A stretch of DNA of 64,000 nt, from the NCBI RefSeq assembly GCF_000744185.1, contig NZ_JQLL01000001.1:1703001-1767000 (forward strand), read 5' to 3'. A program made the translations under genes and the position numbers. Shown one piece after another: positions 37,234 through 47,116 of this stretch (the stretch's first letter is position 1; each line of letters opens with the position of its first letter). A model generated the notes under the pieces. The model saw only the letters and a list, made by a program, of their open reading frames with translations. It was not told the DNA's origin and made no database searches. The DNA is from Carnobacterium funditum DSM 5970 (GTDB lineage: Bacteria; Bacillota; Bacilli; Lactobacillales; Carnobacteriaceae).

Positions 37234-38235
37234 ATGATTTCGTTAATACAAAATGAGGTAATAAAGATCTTATTAAAGAAAAAAATGGTCCTGATCATTA
37301 TTTTACTTTTAATTTTTGTGAGTTTACTTTCATATGGACAGAAATATTCTTATGACAGAAATATACAAAAATTTGAGGCGGAATCTGGGGGTATAGAATA
37401 TGATTGGAAAGCCCTTACTACTCAAAGGCTCAATGACCTTGAAAATCGTAGTAATAATGAATTCATACCAGAGGAAGTTAGAGCGTCTATTGATAGAGAA
37501 ATTCAGCAATTGACTTATTTTATTGAAAATGACATCAATCCTATAACACCTACAGCGTCTAAATTTAATGTTCAATTTGTAGAACAAGGCATAACACTGT
37601 TTATACCTCTTTTAATTGTAATCTTAGCTGCAGATGTAGTTTCAAGTGAATTCTCCCAAAAAACGATTAAAGTTTTACTCACAAGAGCAGTACCTAGATG
37701 GAAAGTATTATTGAGCAAGTATATTGCACTCATCATGATGACGACAATTTTAGTGTTTATTATTGGTGCCCTATCTACTTTAGTATCCTATTTGTTTTTT
37801 CAACAATGGGGATTTAGTGAACCCGTAGTAACAGGTTTCAGTTTGATTGAGGGTAAATTAGATTCAAATTCAACGATATTAATCTCTCAATTTCAATACA
37901 CTTTATTGATCTATTCTCTATTGTGGTTTGTGTCGATAGTAGTAGCCTCTATAACACTATTGATTTCGGTGATAGTTGATAATAGTTCGTCGGCCATTGG
38001 CATATTGATGGCCTCTCTAATCGGCGGTCAGTTTTTACAGTTTTTCTTATCTGAATGGCAATTAGTCAAGTATTTTTTTGTAACCAATTTAGATCTCACT
38101 CGATATTTAACTGGATCCTACCAGCCTATTGAAGGGATGAGTTTAAACTTTTCTATTCTTATACTAAGTGCTTGGGCTGTATTATCATTGCTAATAAGTT
38201 TTAGAGTATTTAACAGAAAAGATATCCTAGTTTAA
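37234..38235 (+). CDS. ABC-2 type permease
   Basis: A 333-residue membrane protein with a first helix (KKKMVLIIILLLIFVSLLSY), a large extracellular loop of about 95 residues and five more helices, including GITLFIPLLIVILAADVVSSEFSQKTIKVLLTRAVPR, the typical ABC-2 segment. It forms the channel for the ATPase encoded upstream. The substrate could be a peptide antibiotic or envelope component; nothing decides this. An SGNH hydrolase gene follows. Confidence 0.88.
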   Translation: MISLIQNEVIKILLKKKMVLIIILLLIFVSLLSYGQKYSYDRNIQKFEAESGGIEYDWKALTTQRLNDLENRSNNEFIPEEVRASIDREIQQLTYFIENDINPITPTASKFNVQFVEQGITLFIPLLIVILAADVVSSEFSQKTIKVLLTRAVPRWKVLLSKYIALIMMTTILVFIIGALSTLVSYLFFQQWGFSEPVVTGFSLIEGKLDSNSTILISQFQYTLLIYSLLWFVSIVVASITLLISVIVDNSSSAIGILMASLIGGQFLQFFLSEWQLVKYFFVTNLDLTRYLTGSYQPIEGMSLNFSILILSAWAVLSLLISFRVFNRKDILV

Positions 38236-38258
38236 ATCGACTATTAAGGAGAATAACT

Positions 38259-39047
38259 ATGTTTAAAAAAGTAATATGGCCACTAGTATTATTTAGTTCA
38301 ATAGCGCTATTGATTGTATTTATAGCGGGATTTATGACCTCTGTATACGTAAGTAGGAGTGAAGAAAAAGAGAACACAGAAAAACCAATGGAAAACTCAC
38401 AAAATACACCTGAAGAAGGAGATAAAACTCCAGAAGCTGCTTCTGACATACTCATCCTTGGAGACTCTATTGGATTTGGAGTAGGGGATGAAGAAAATTT
38501 AGGGTTAGAAAAAAGATACCTAGATTTAGTCAATAAAAATAATGAAAATAAAAAAGCCATTACGAATATTTCAGTACCAGGCTATGAAAGCAACGAACTT
38601 GTAGATTTAATTAAAAGTGGAGAAAACAAATCTAGTATTTCAAATGCAAATTTAATTATCCTATCTATTGGAGGAAATGATTTAAATCGTCTAGAATATG
38701 AAGACAATGTAACGTTAACAATCGCATTTGAGGAAGCGCTTAAAAACTACAAACAAAATCTAGAGTTTATAATTAAAGAGATTAGAACGATCAATCCAGA
38801 TGCACAATTAGCATGCATAGGTTTATACAATCCTTATAGCAAAGAAGAACCTGAAAAGGCCAGATTACTTTTAAAATGGAATTATGAAACTCGTTTAATT
38901 GTAAATGCAGATGTCAAATTTGCCTATATACCAACTTATGAATTATTTGAATACCATTTAAACGACTATCTCTCTATAGATGAATTTCATCCAAGTGGTT
39001 TAGGGTATCAAGTGATAGCAGAAGAACTTTATCGAATATTAAACTAG
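38259..39047 (+). CDS. Membrane-anchored SGNH/GDSL hydrolase
   Basis: A 262-residue protein with an N-terminal membrane anchor (about 5-30) and an acidic, low-complexity linker (EEKENTEKPMENSQNTPEEG). The extracellular SGNH esterase domain follows: block I ILILGDSIGFGVGD (nucleophile Ser), block III LSIGGNDL and block V SIDEFHPSGLGY (Asp and His). Such enzymes deacylate or deacetylate envelope polymers or lipids. Same strand and close spacing suggest a unit with the ABC exporter. Confidence 0.88.
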   Translation: MFKKVIWPLVLFSSIALLIVFIAGFMTSVYVSRSEEKENTEKPMENSQNTPEEGDKTPEAASDILILGDSIGFGVGDEENLGLEKRYLDLVNKNNENKKAITNISVPGYESNELVDLIKSGENKSSISNANLIILSIGGNDLNRLEYEDNVTLTIAFEEALKNYKQNLEFIIKEIRTINPDAQLACIGLYNPYSKEEPEKARLLLKWNYETRLIVNADVKFAYIPTYELFEYHLNDYLSIDEFHPSGLGYQVIAEELYRILN

Positions 39048-39142
39048 ATAAAATGCTAGCTATATTAGCGACAGTGTGTAAAAGTTAGTTTATAATGTTA
39101 AGCAAAAAGTTCTCATATAAAAAGTAAGAAAGGAAAATTATC

Positions 39143-39505
39143 GTGAAAAAAATTAATTTTATTTATTATTTATGCGCAATAGCAATGGTTATCTCTTTGG
39201 GAAATGTATTTATAAATGGTGATTTCTCAGTAGAGGGTTCGGCACTGTTAAATAACAATTGGGGAGTTATGTCTTTGGTGGATCTCTTTGCAGGAATCAT
39301 TATCTTTTCAACTTGGATTGTATTTAGAGAAAAGAATAAACTATTGATTGGAGTACTTTTAGTTTTAATGGTGTTATTTGGATTTTTAACTGCAAGCTTG
39401 TATATACTAGTTAATTTATATAAAAGTAAAGGCGACTGGACGGAATTTTTCTTCGGCAGTAGAAGAAAAGAGATAGTAGAAAAATTAAATACTACAAGAA
39501 AATGA
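39143..39505 (+). CDS. Hypothetical membrane protein
   Basis: A 120-residue protein with three predicted helices (FIYYLCAIAMVISLGNVF, VDLFAGIIIFSTWIVF and LLIGVLLVLMVLFGFLTASLYILVNLY) and a charged tail. It has a GAAAGGAAA ribosome site. The layout recalls DUF2834-type proteins, but I am not sure. Confidence 0.6.
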   Translation: MKKINFIYYLCAIAMVISLGNVFINGDFSVEGSALLNNNWGVMSLVDLFAGIIIFSTWIVFREKNKLLIGVLLVLMVLFGFLTASLYILVNLYKSKGDWTEFFFGSRRKEIVEKLNTTRK

Positions 39506-39656
39506 AACCTTTGAACAATTATTTGAAAATAGGATAGATGAAGTCCAATGATTTTTAACGGATAAGATAAGTGATGCAAGTTTTCCACCTATAGTGGATT
39601 AGATTCAATGGTTATCTAAAAATTAAGGTATAATGTATTTATTAAGGAGTGAGTTT

Positions 39657-40463
39657 ATGTTTACGTTTACGTTGGGAAGAAAGACAGATTTTAGTTATAA
39701 AACAAATCAACTAATAGCACTATTGTCACTGTTAGTAGTTGCTATAGGATGGATGTTAACAGGAAAGGTTTCGTCAGGGATTTATATAGGAGTTGGAGTA
39801 TTTTTAACTTGGGCACTTTCTAGAGAAATTGATCCAAAACATGAGTATTCAGCATTTCTGGCCGCTGCCTTTTCATTTTTGAATTTACTGTATTATGACA
39901 ATGTTCAGCTTTTAGTGATTGTTTGGATGCTTTTACTCATGAGAATAGTAAATGGAATTACAGGAAAAGAGCTAACCGTTTTTGATATTTTTTCAGTATT
40001 AGGACTCACTATATACCTATCTTTAAACGGTGGAAACAGTGTGTATTTAGTGATATTTATTTTAGCTATAGCCTTTATTATAAAAGCTAGAGAAAAAATG
40101 AGAGCAGCATTGATAGCTAGTGGGATTGGTTTAGCATTCTTTATAGTAGAGAGCTTTTTTATGAGCTATTTATCATTCAACACTATAAATTATTTAGATC
40201 CAATCAATATATTCGCCATTGCCACATTAAGTCTATCTTTTGTATTATTTTGGTTTTTATCAAAAGCTGAAACTGAAGATGATAAAGGCAATAGATTAAA
40301 CAGATTTAAACTCTTAGCAAGTCAAATAGTGTATAGTTCTGCTGTTCTGCTGTTATTTTTATTTGGTGATACAAGTCTTAATAATTTAATTATATACTTG
40401 TCAGCTATAGTAGGGGTAACAATTTACTTTATTGGATTTAACATTTTAAATAGGGAAAAATAA
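39657..40463 (+). CDS. Hypothetical multi-pass membrane protein
   Basis: A 268-residue protein with about eight hydrophobic helices across its length, ending in NREK. The start at 39657 (MFTFTLGRKTDFSYK) follows AAGGAG. I do not recognise a family. Its location after the exporter and SGNH genes is the only context. Confidence 0.6.
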   Translation: MFTFTLGRKTDFSYKTNQLIALLSLLVVAIGWMLTGKVSSGIYIGVGVFLTWALSREIDPKHEYSAFLAAAFSFLNLLYYDNVQLLVIVWMLLLMRIVNGITGKELTVFDIFSVLGLTIYLSLNGGNSVYLVIFILAIAFIIKAREKMRAALIASGIGLAFFIVESFFMSYLSFNTINYLDPINIFAIATLSLSFVLFWFLSKAETEDDKGNRLNRFKLLASQIVYSSAVLLLFLFGDTSLNNLIIYLSAIVGVTIYFIGFNILNREK

Positions 40464-40602
40464 AAATAGTTCTAATTAAAATGATAATACATTTGAGCTT
40501 ATGTTTAAAGACTTGACTCGATTACTCATCTATTAGTTTATAATAAAATTATAAGATCTTATTGATAAAAATATCTGGATTTTTTTACTTTTAAAATAAA
40601 AA

Positions 40603-40662
40603 AAGAACCATTATTTAGTAAGGTTTTAGATACACGTTTTTAAGCAATTTTATGTATTACAT
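40603..40662 (+). repeat. Two-hairpin intergenic repeat, copy C
   Basis: AAAGAACCATTATTTAGTAAGG then TTTTAGATACACGTTTTTAA and TTTTATGTATTACA match the repeat family. The first stem is weakened here and the second arm is kept. Confidence 0.55.
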
Positions 40663-40786
40663 TCTGCTAATAAGCGGACAAGACAAAGAGCAATCAATCT
40701 TTTTTTTTGATGTTTTGTACTATGTTTTTTACTTTTTTAGTTAACTCAGGATACCTTTTTTAACGATTTTTTAAAACGGTTCATAT

Positions 40787-40822
40787 AAAAAAACTCCTCG
40801 AATATTTTTTGAGGAGTTTTTG
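40787..40822. terminator. Terminator downstream of HAD gene
   Basis: ACTCCTC and GAGGAGT form a stem with a 12-base loop, with AAAAAAA before and TTTTTG after. It serves the minus-strand HAD gene ending at 40845 and possibly read-through from the left. Confidence 0.82.
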
Positions 40823-40844
40823 GAGCGAATTAGTCTGAGACTAA

Positions 40845-41513
40845 TTAGTTAAAACGAATAATTTCTTCGACTAAATCCACTAAGTTTCTATTTGACATAT
40901 CTGGTTTCAAATAGTAAGGGTTGTATTGATCTTCTTTACGTTTGATATAAGCTGTGACAAGTCCAACTTTTTTAGCACCAAATAAATCCCAATCATGAGT
41001 CGCAACCATGACCGTTTCATCAGCATGAATGTTTTCTTCATTCATTACATAGTGGTAGATATCTTTAAATGGTTTATATTTTTGTACGGACTCTACAGAA
41101 TAATACGAATCAAATAAATCAATAAGTCCTGAATGAATCAGCTGCTCCTTAACCATTTTGTAAGAAGAATTCGTTACGGAAATGACTTTTATATCATTGT
41201 CTCTTAATAATTTAAGCGCTGCAGGGACATCATCATATGCTGGTAAATTTCTAAATGAACCTAAAATATCCGTTTTGATTTCATCTGTTAACTCTTTGCC
41301 ACTCTCTAAAAAAACACTTTCTAACGCAGCTTCTGAAAGTTTTCCAAAATCAGTGTATTCATCCATACCGCCGATGACAGTGGAGGAGTGAAGCAACTTG
41401 GCAAACCAATAATTAAGCACATATTTATCCTCAAAATGTTTCCCAAATTTTTCTTTTAATACGTTCAAATCTAGCAGTGTTTCGTTCATATCGAATAATA
41501 CCGTTTTTATCAT
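40845..41513 (-). CDS. HAD superfamily hydrolase, type II haloacid-dehalogenase-like
   Basis: A 222-residue cytoplasmic HAD protein. Motif I is FDMNETLLDL (nucleophile Asp), motif II is ISVTNSSY, the motif III lysine is in SVESVQKYKPFKDIYHYV and the acidic motif is VATHDWDLFGAKKVG. These details match the L-2-haloacid dehalogenase type II subfamily rather than phosphatases, though many members act on unknown substrates. It has its own terminator. Confidence 0.85.
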   Translation of the reverse strand: MIKTVLFDMNETLLDLNVLKEKFGKHFEDKYVLNYWFAKLLHSSTVIGGMDEYTDFGKLSEAALESVFLESGKELTDEIKTDILGSFRNLPAYDDVPAALKLLRDNDIKVISVTNSSYKMVKEQLIHSGLIDLFDSYYSVESVQKYKPFKDIYHYVMNEENIHADETVMVATHDWDLFGAKKVGLVTAYIKRKEDQYNPYYLKPDMSNRNLVDLVEEIIRFN

Positions 41514-41638
41514 TTTTTCAGCTCCTTATAGTTTATGATCTTAGCTTTCTTAGTTGTGAAGTTATTAAATAATCGTTTTGCATACTTACTTCAATGACTG
41601 TTTTATACGATAACATATGTGTTTCATTTTCATCTTTA

Positions 41639-42073
41639 TTATTTTGTCCAATTTGGAATCATTTCGACATCGGCAGCTTCTAATGTTGTAAATATGGGAC
41701 ATCTTGAATCAACTATTATTTGTAATTCATTAATACGCTCTTCAGATTCGTTTGTTTTTACACGAGCATTTATTTTAATTGATTTAAAGTAAGGACGGAC
41801 ATCTTTATTACCCATCATGCCTTCTGGATTCATTTCTCCTTTTATATCAAATTCTATACCTTGAAGATCAAAATCTATTTCTTTTGCTACCATATTAGCT
41901 ATAGCGTTCTCACATCCTGCTAGTGAAGCTAGAAATACCCCCAGTGGATTTGCTCCTTCATCTTTTCCACCCAATTGTTGAGGCTCATCAATAATAATCT
42001 GATGCCCTTTAGAATTAGCGACTGTTTGCATCCCTTTTGAAATTGCTGTAATTTTTTCGATTTTTTTAGTCAT
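41639..42073 (-). CDS. OsmC-family peroxiredoxin-like protein
   Basis: A 144-residue OsmC/Ohr-family protein, expected to reduce organic peroxides or related substrates. The two reactive cysteines are visible in LASLAGCENAIANMVAKE and DSRCPIFTTLEAADVE. DEPQQLGGKDEGANPLGVFL is the conserved segment around the active site. A thioredoxin remnant lies directly upstream on the same strand, hinting at an earlier redox pair. Confidence 0.88.
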   Translation of the reverse strand: MTKKIEKITAISKGMQTVANSKGHQIIIDEPQQLGGKDEGANPLGVFLASLAGCENAIANMVAKEIDFDLQGIEFDIKGEMNPEGMMGNKDVRPYFKSIKINARVKTNESEERINELQIIVDSRCPIFTTLEAADVEMIPNWTK

Positions 42074-42154
42074 TTGATTTTCTCCTATTTATGTTAATTT
42101 TATTCTTACTTATTCTATAAATATTGATTATCTCTACATTGTTTATACATGTTT

Positions 42155-42430
42155 TTAAGCAGTAGAAATAATTTCATCTTTAGATTGAAATCCATTTTTT
42201 TGATCAACTAGTTATCCATCTTTGAAGAAGGGGATTGCAGAAATAATCATAATACTATATTTTTTTGTTATTCCTGGATTTTTATCAATATCTGATTATT
42301 CCATTTTCTACTTGGAAAATTTCTTTTAATACAGGTGCAATCAATTTAGAAGGTCCACACCAAGGTACTCCAAGTTCAGCGATAACTGAGCCATCTTTTG
42401 TACCACCCACAAATGTTGCATCTGTTTAAC
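42155..42430 (-). pseudogene. Thioredoxin remnant
   Basis: The minus strand reads TDATFVGGTKDGSVIAELGV then PWCGPSKLIAPVLKEIFQVE. After a frameshift and stop it continues with DKNPGITKKYSIM, then IPFFKDG and QSKDEIIST. The thioredoxin active site WCGPC has become WCGPS. The gene is broken in several places and inactive. Confidence 0.82.
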
Positions 42431-42552
42431 ATTTAATAGATTTATAATCTCTCTTTATTTTTTAACCGTTAAAATACGCTCAAGTGGTTATACATTGATA
42501 GTACAGTATGGTATTATTAAAGTCAATCAATCAGTTTAAAGGAGAATGATAA

Positions 42553-43113
42553 ATGATTAAAAATATAGAAACAAGATATTCTTATCTATCTGAATATTTA
42601 TTCATTAATCTACTTAATACAATTAATGGAAGAAACAATGTTTTTACAGATTTTCTTGAAGAAGAAGGTTTAATGGATGCTTGGCTGTCATTAATGAAAG
42701 AAAGAGGTTTATTACATTCCGAACAAGTTGAGAAAATAAAGGAATCTCCAATTGATATAAAAAAAATACAATTATTTCGTGAGCAGTGTAGATCTTACTT
42801 TTTAGAACCCGAAACAAAATCAAAATTTTTAGAGAATTTAGCATCTAATACTGAGAAAGCCCCTCTTTTTTTCGACAAAGAATTTAGACCTACACCAAGT
42901 GAAGGCGGGACTGATGGACTCATTTCACTTATCACTTATGATATGCTTACGGCCCATTATAATGGCCTATTTCCTAAAATTAAAAAATGCAAGTCTGACT
43001 CATGTTATGCATTATTCGTTGATACAAGTGGAAGACGAAAATGGTGCTCAATGGAAATTTGTGGTAATAGAACAAAAGCACATAAATATTATGCTAAAAA
43101 AAGTAATAAATAG
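42553..43113 (+). CDS. CGNR zinc-finger (ABATE-type) protein
   Basis: A 186-residue protein. The N-terminal ABATE-like helical domain covers about residues 10-140. The C-terminal zinc finger reads KKCKSDSCYALFVDTSGRRKWC...MEICGNRTKAHKYY, with Cys pairs and the CGNR motif. Such proteins are thought to be stress-linked regulators that bind DNA. It has an AAAGGAG site and is divergent from the OsmC/thioredoxin genes. Confidence 0.88.
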   Translation: MIKNIETRYSYLSEYLFINLLNTINGRNNVFTDFLEEEGLMDAWLSLMKERGLLHSEQVEKIKESPIDIKKIQLFREQCRSYFLEPETKSKFLENLASNTEKAPLFFDKEFRPTPSEGGTDGLISLITYDMLTAHYNGLFPKIKKCKSDSCYALFVDTSGRRKWCSMEICGNRTKAHKYYAKKSNK

Positions 43114-43230
43114 ACATAGAAATATAGGGACGATATTATCAGTTGAAGAGTTTTTGGGATTATATACAAAGTAATTTAATGAATATGCTAATGGGCTTAA
43201 AGTTGAAACTATATCCTATTAATTAAAAAT

Positions 43231-43273
43231 GAGCTGGAATAAATACGGTATTAATCCGAATTTATTCCAGCTC
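43231..43273 (-). terminator. Terminator of the cellobiose-type EIIC gene
   Basis: A perfect 14-bp stem (43231-43244 with 43260-43273) is followed on the minus strand by a T-rich run (ATTTTTAATT). It lies about 60 bases after the EIIC stop. Confidence 0.82.
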
Positions 43274-43331
43274 ATCTTCAGTTAGTAATGACTAAATTTT
43301 TTGGTAATCAATTGTATTTATTTTAATTCAA

Positions 43332-44660
43332 TTAAATTTGTTGTTTTGCCATACTTGCTGAAACTTTTTCATCAATACGTAGGAAAGGTAGATATATAAA
43401 TACACTTGCTGTAATAATTAAGACTTGCAATAAGGATGCACGCCAATCACCGCCGGTTGCTAAGAACCCAGAAAGTATTGGTGGTGTAGTCCATGGAATC
43501 TGGACGACAACATGATTAATTAATCCAGCTGCTGTAGCAAAATAAGCAATTGTTAAAGAAAATACAGGAGCTAGTACAAAAGGAATAATTAAACTTACAT
43601 TAAAAACAATTGGAAGACCAAATATAATCGGCTCACTAATATTAAAAATTGCAGGTGCAACTGTAAGTTTAGCAAATTCTTTATACTCGCTACGACGACT
43701 AAATATAAAAATAGCAATTAATAACGCAATAGTATTTCCTGATCCTCCCATTACGGCAAAACTATCTTTGAACGCCATATTAATAATATGAGGAATTTCT
43801 TCTTTATTGGCATATGCAGCCATATTCTCTTGCATATTTTGAAGTAAAAACGGATCAAGAAGAGGACCTGAGATAACTGCTTGATGTATACCAAATCCAA
43901 AGAATAAATTGGCTACTGATGTAATTAATAAGAACCCAGGTAATCCGGTAGTAATTTTACCTAAAGGACCAGTTATAAGTGTTGTAATTAATCCGTTTAC
44001 GTCTATATTAAATAATTGATTAACTGCAAAAGAAATAATCGCAAATGTGGTAACAGTTATAATAATTGGAATTAAAACATTAAATGATTTCGAAACTGCT
44101 GGCGGAATGTTGCCTGATAATTTGATTTCTAATTTTTCATTATTTGATAATTTAATAAATAATTCAGTTGCCAACAACCCAACAAAAATTCCGACAAACA
44201 TTCCAGAAGCCCCTATATGAGATATTGGTAATATTCCTGTAACTTCAATAGCTTCACTAGCATTTTCTGGTGTAAACATTGTATTCATAGGTGTTAATAC
44301 AACAAATGTTGAAATTGATACGAGTATAACTGCAATATGATTAGTGTAACCCCTGTTAACAGACATGTGGTAAGAAACTGCTGCAACAATTAATAAAGCA
44401 GTAATACTTAATGTCCCGTTTGCAATTGACATACCAATTTGCTGAACAGTTGTCAGTGTGTCTGGATCAATTATTTTACCCATAAATCCTGTAGGTTCTA
44501 AAATAACGTAATTTATTAATGTTACAAAACCAGCTAACATCATAAACGGCATAAAGGTTGCAAATGAATCACGCAAAGTACGTAGATGAATTTGATTGCC
44601 TATTTTTGTTGCAATTAATCCGAACTTTTCAAGTAACTTATCTTTTTTTGTCATATTCAT
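43332..44660 (-). CDS. PTS cellobiose/diacetylchitobiose-type EIIC
   Basis: A 442-residue membrane permease of the lactose/cellobiose PTS family. The N-terminus (QIHLRTLRDSFATFMPFMMLAGF) and the C-terminal FNISEPIIFGLPIVFN segment are diagnostic. About ten helices. It has an AAAGGAGAAGAGG site. It is transcribed with, or next to, the GntR gene; no EIIA or EIIB gene is adjacent, so those come from elsewhere. The divergent GH1 gene suggests a beta-glycoside substrate. Confidence 0.92.
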   Translation of the reverse strand: MNMTKKDKLLEKFGLIATKIGNQIHLRTLRDSFATFMPFMMLAGFVTLINYVILEPTGFMGKIIDPDTLTTVQQIGMSIANGTLSITALLIVAAVSYHMSVNRGYTNHIAVILVSISTFVVLTPMNTMFTPENASEAIEVTGILPISHIGASGMFVGIFVGLLATELFIKLSNNEKLEIKLSGNIPPAVSKSFNVLIPIIITVTTFAIISFAVNQLFNIDVNGLITTLITGPLGKITTGLPGFLLITSVANLFFGFGIHQAVISGPLLDPFLLQNMQENMAAYANKEEIPHIINMAFKDSFAVMGGSGNTIALLIAIFIFSRRSEYKEFAKLTVAPAIFNISEPIIFGLPIVFNVSLIIPFVLAPVFSLTIAYFATAAGLINHVVVQIPWTTPPILSGFLATGGDWRASLLQVLIITASVFIYLPFLRIDEKVSASMAKQQI

Positions 44661-44805
44661 AAACCTCTTCTCCTTTTTTGTAAGCGATAACTTTTTATTA
44701 TAATCCTATATTACAGCAGATTTATATAAAAGTAAATACTTTAAAAAAAAGATATATATATTAAAAAAAATAAAGAAAAAATCTTAAGAAATTGTTTCTA
44801 ACTGA

Positions 44806-45519
44806 CTAATTTTCAACAAATACTGCTTCAAATATAAAGTCTTTATATATATGTCTAGATAAGGAATATTCAAAAGGAGTTCCAGAAGAAAGTGAGACTA
44901 CCTTATCTACTTCAATCATAAAATCTCCTTTTTCAATATCTAATATATGCACATCAAACTCTGTCGCTAGATCCCCTTTTATCCATATATGAGAGTCTTT
45001 AATCTCTAAGTTAAGTTCCTGATTAATGTAAGAGTAAACAGATTTCTTTAAATGTTTGGGCTCAAGTCCTGGTATAATTGACAAAGGCATAAATGTCTGT
45101 TCGATTGAATACGGTTGTTGGTCTATAAAACGACTTCTAATAATGTTATAAACATAATCCTTTGAATCAATTTTTAGCATATCAGCTACCTTTTTAGATG
45201 GTAACTCAATTGAAAAATTATGAATTTGGGATTTAACATGTTCTTCTCCTACCACACTAAATAATCCTGCATTTGGTCCAAAAACCTTTGAGTTATCAAT
45301 AGGTGTTCTTAAAACTTCAGTTCCAAAACCACTTCTACTTCTTAAAACTCCTTCAGAAACGAGCAAGTCAATACCTTTTTTTACAGTAAGTTTACTAGTT
45401 TTATATTCTTCTGCAAGTTTTTCTCCTGATGGAAGCTTTTTTCCAACCTTATAATAACCGGTCATAATTTTTTCTTTTATATCTAGATATACATTCATAT
45501 ATTTTGGGATTTTTTTCAT
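44806..45519 (-). CDS. GntR-family regulator with UTRA domain
   Basis: A 237-residue regulator. The N-terminal winged helix (about 5-70) reads YLDIKEKIMTGYYKVGKKLP and LAEEYKTSKLTVKKGIDLLVSEGVLRSRSG. The UTRA effector domain (about 90-230) includes VYNIIRSRFIDQQPYSIEQTFMP. It probably senses a phosphorylated sugar and controls the EIIC gene and the divergent GH1 gene. Confidence 0.92.
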   Translation of the reverse strand: MKKIPKYMNVYLDIKEKIMTGYYKVGKKLPSGEKLAEEYKTSKLTVKKGIDLLVSEGVLRSRSGFGTEVLRTPIDNSKVFGPNAGLFSVVGEEHVKSQIHNFSIELPSKKVADMLKIDSKDYVYNIIRSRFIDQQPYSIEQTFMPLSIIPGLEPKHLKKSVYSYINQELNLEIKDSHIWIKGDLATEFDVHILDIEKGDFMIEVDKVVSLSSGTPFEYSLSRHIYKDFIFEAVFVEN

Positions 45520-45556
45520 AATATAGCTCCTAATTTTTTTAATAAGTATAGTAACA

Positions 45557-45569
45557 GGTATATTTTACC
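45557..45569. promoter_or_regulatory. Candidate GntR operator
   Basis: GGTATATTTTACC, an inverted repeat GGTA-N5-TACC, lies in the divergent promoter region between the GntR gene and the GH1 gene. It resembles UTRA/GntR operators of the GGTATA-TACC kind. Single site seen, so only suggestive. Confidence 0.5.
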
Positions 45570-45697
45570 ATAGATATGGGGTCGATTGCTAGATGAAATA
45601 TATAACATGATTATGAAAGTATATTGTTTTAAATAAAAGTATTTATTTTTATCGAAAGTAATGTTAATATAGTTTTATAATGTAAGGAGGAATACGA

Positions 45698-47116
45698 ATG
45701 AATAAACAAAAATTATCTTTCCCACAAGATTTTTGGTGGGGTTCTGCATGGTCAGCCGAACAGGCTGAAGGAAGAGGAGAAACTGGGAAAGCTGAAACGG
45801 TCTGGGAGAGATGGTATGAAGAAGAACCATATCGTTTTTATAAAGGGATTGGTTCAGAAATAACTACTGATCATATTCATCAATATAAAGAAGATGTCCA
45901 GTTAATGAAACAAACCGGACACAATTCATTTCGTGTCTCAATTTCTTGGGCTAGAATGTTTCCTGATGGTGGTACTGGCAAAGTAAATCCTAAAGCAATT
46001 GCATTTTATAAAGACTTATTTAAAGAGATGAATGAAAATGGTATAAAGGTTTTTGCAAATCTTTACCATTTTGATATGCCTGCTAAATTACAGGACATAG
46101 GAGGCTGGGAATCTCGAGAGATTGTTGACGCATATGTAAACTTTGCTGATACATGCTTCAAAGAATTTGGAGACTTAGTCTATCATTGGTTTACCTTTAA
46201 TGAACCACTTGGACCTATTTTAGGTTCATATCTAGAAGATTTTCATTATCCAAATATTGTTGATTTTAAAAGAGGTGCTCAAGCAGCTTTCTTTACAATC
46301 TTATCTCATGCTAAAGCTATTGAAGCCTTTAAAAAATATAATTTATCTAGCAAAATTGGCGTTATTTTGAATTTAAGTCCAACGTTTCCAAGAAGTCAAA
46401 ATCCAGCTGACGTAAAAGCAGCTGAAATTGCTGATTTGTTCTATACAAGAAGTTTTCTTGATCCTATGGTTAAAGGAACTTTTCCTGAAAAATTAGTTAA
46501 TTTATTAAAAGATTATGATCAAATGCCTGCTGATTTTACTGTATCAGATTTAGCATGTATTGCTGCAAACACTTCACAAATACTAGGATTAAATTACTAT
46601 GAACCTCGTCGAGTAAAAGCTCGCCTAACAGCGATTAACCAAGAAGGTCCATTTTTACCGGAATGGTTCTTTGAAAATCATATTATGCCGGGGCGTCGTA
46701 TGAATGAATACAGAGGTTGGGAGATTTATGAAAGAGGTATTTATGATTTATGTATAGACATTAAAAATAATTATGGAAATATTGAAGCATTTATTTCCGA
46801 GAACGGAATGGGAGTTGCAAATGAAGAACTTTTCATGGATGAGAGTGGTCAAGTAATAGACACATACCGTATTGAATTCATTAAGGACCACTTAGCGTAT
46901 TTATGGAAAGCTATTAATGATGGATGCAATATTAAAGGTTATCATTTATGGGCTTTTATTGATTGTTGGTCATGGATTAATTCTTACAAAAATCGTTATG
47001 GATTAGTCTCTTTAGATTTACCTACCCAAAAACGAACAATTAAGAAAAGTGGAGAATTTTATAAGCAACTAAGCGATGAAAATGGTTTTGAATACGATAA
47101 AGATTTACTAGTGTAA
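45698..47116 (+). CDS. GH1 family 6-phospho-beta-glycosidase
   Basis: A 472-residue glycoside hydrolase family 1 enzyme that splits a phosphorylated beta-glycoside delivered by the PTS. The acid/base Glu169 is in WFTFNEP and the nucleophile Glu368 is in AFISENGMG. WWGSAWSAEQAEG is the family start and SYKNRYGLVSLD carries the Lys and Tyr of the phosphate pocket. Length is normal. It is divergent from the GntR and EIIC genes. It has an AAGGAGG site. Confidence 0.93.
   Translation: MNKQKLSFPQDFWWGSAWSAEQAEGRGETGKAETVWERWYEEEPYRFYKGIGSEITTDHIHQYKEDVQLMKQTGHNSFRVSISWARMFPDGGTGKVNPKAIAFYKDLFKEMNENGIKVFANLYHFDMPAKLQDIGGWESREIVDAYVNFADTCFKEFGDLVYHWFTFNEPLGPILGSYLEDFHYPNIVDFKRGAQAAFFTILSHAKAIEAFKKYNLSSKIGVILNLSPTFPRSQNPADVKAAEIADLFYTRSFLDPMVKGTFPEKLVNLLKDYDQMPADFTVSDLACIAANTSQILGLNYYEPRRVKARLTAINQEGPFLPEWFFENHIMPGRRMNEYRGWEIYERGIYDLCIDIKNNYGNIEAFISENGMGVANEELFMDESGQVIDTYRIEFIKDHLAYLWKAINDGCNIKGYHLWAFIDCWSWINSYKNRYGLVSLDLPTQKRTIKKSGEFYKQLSDENGFEYDKDLLV

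Noticed and set aside
42899-43174. Second reading frame overlapping the CGNR gene
   Set aside because: The CGNR frame has the zinc-finger motif and a proper start; this one is a frame shadow.
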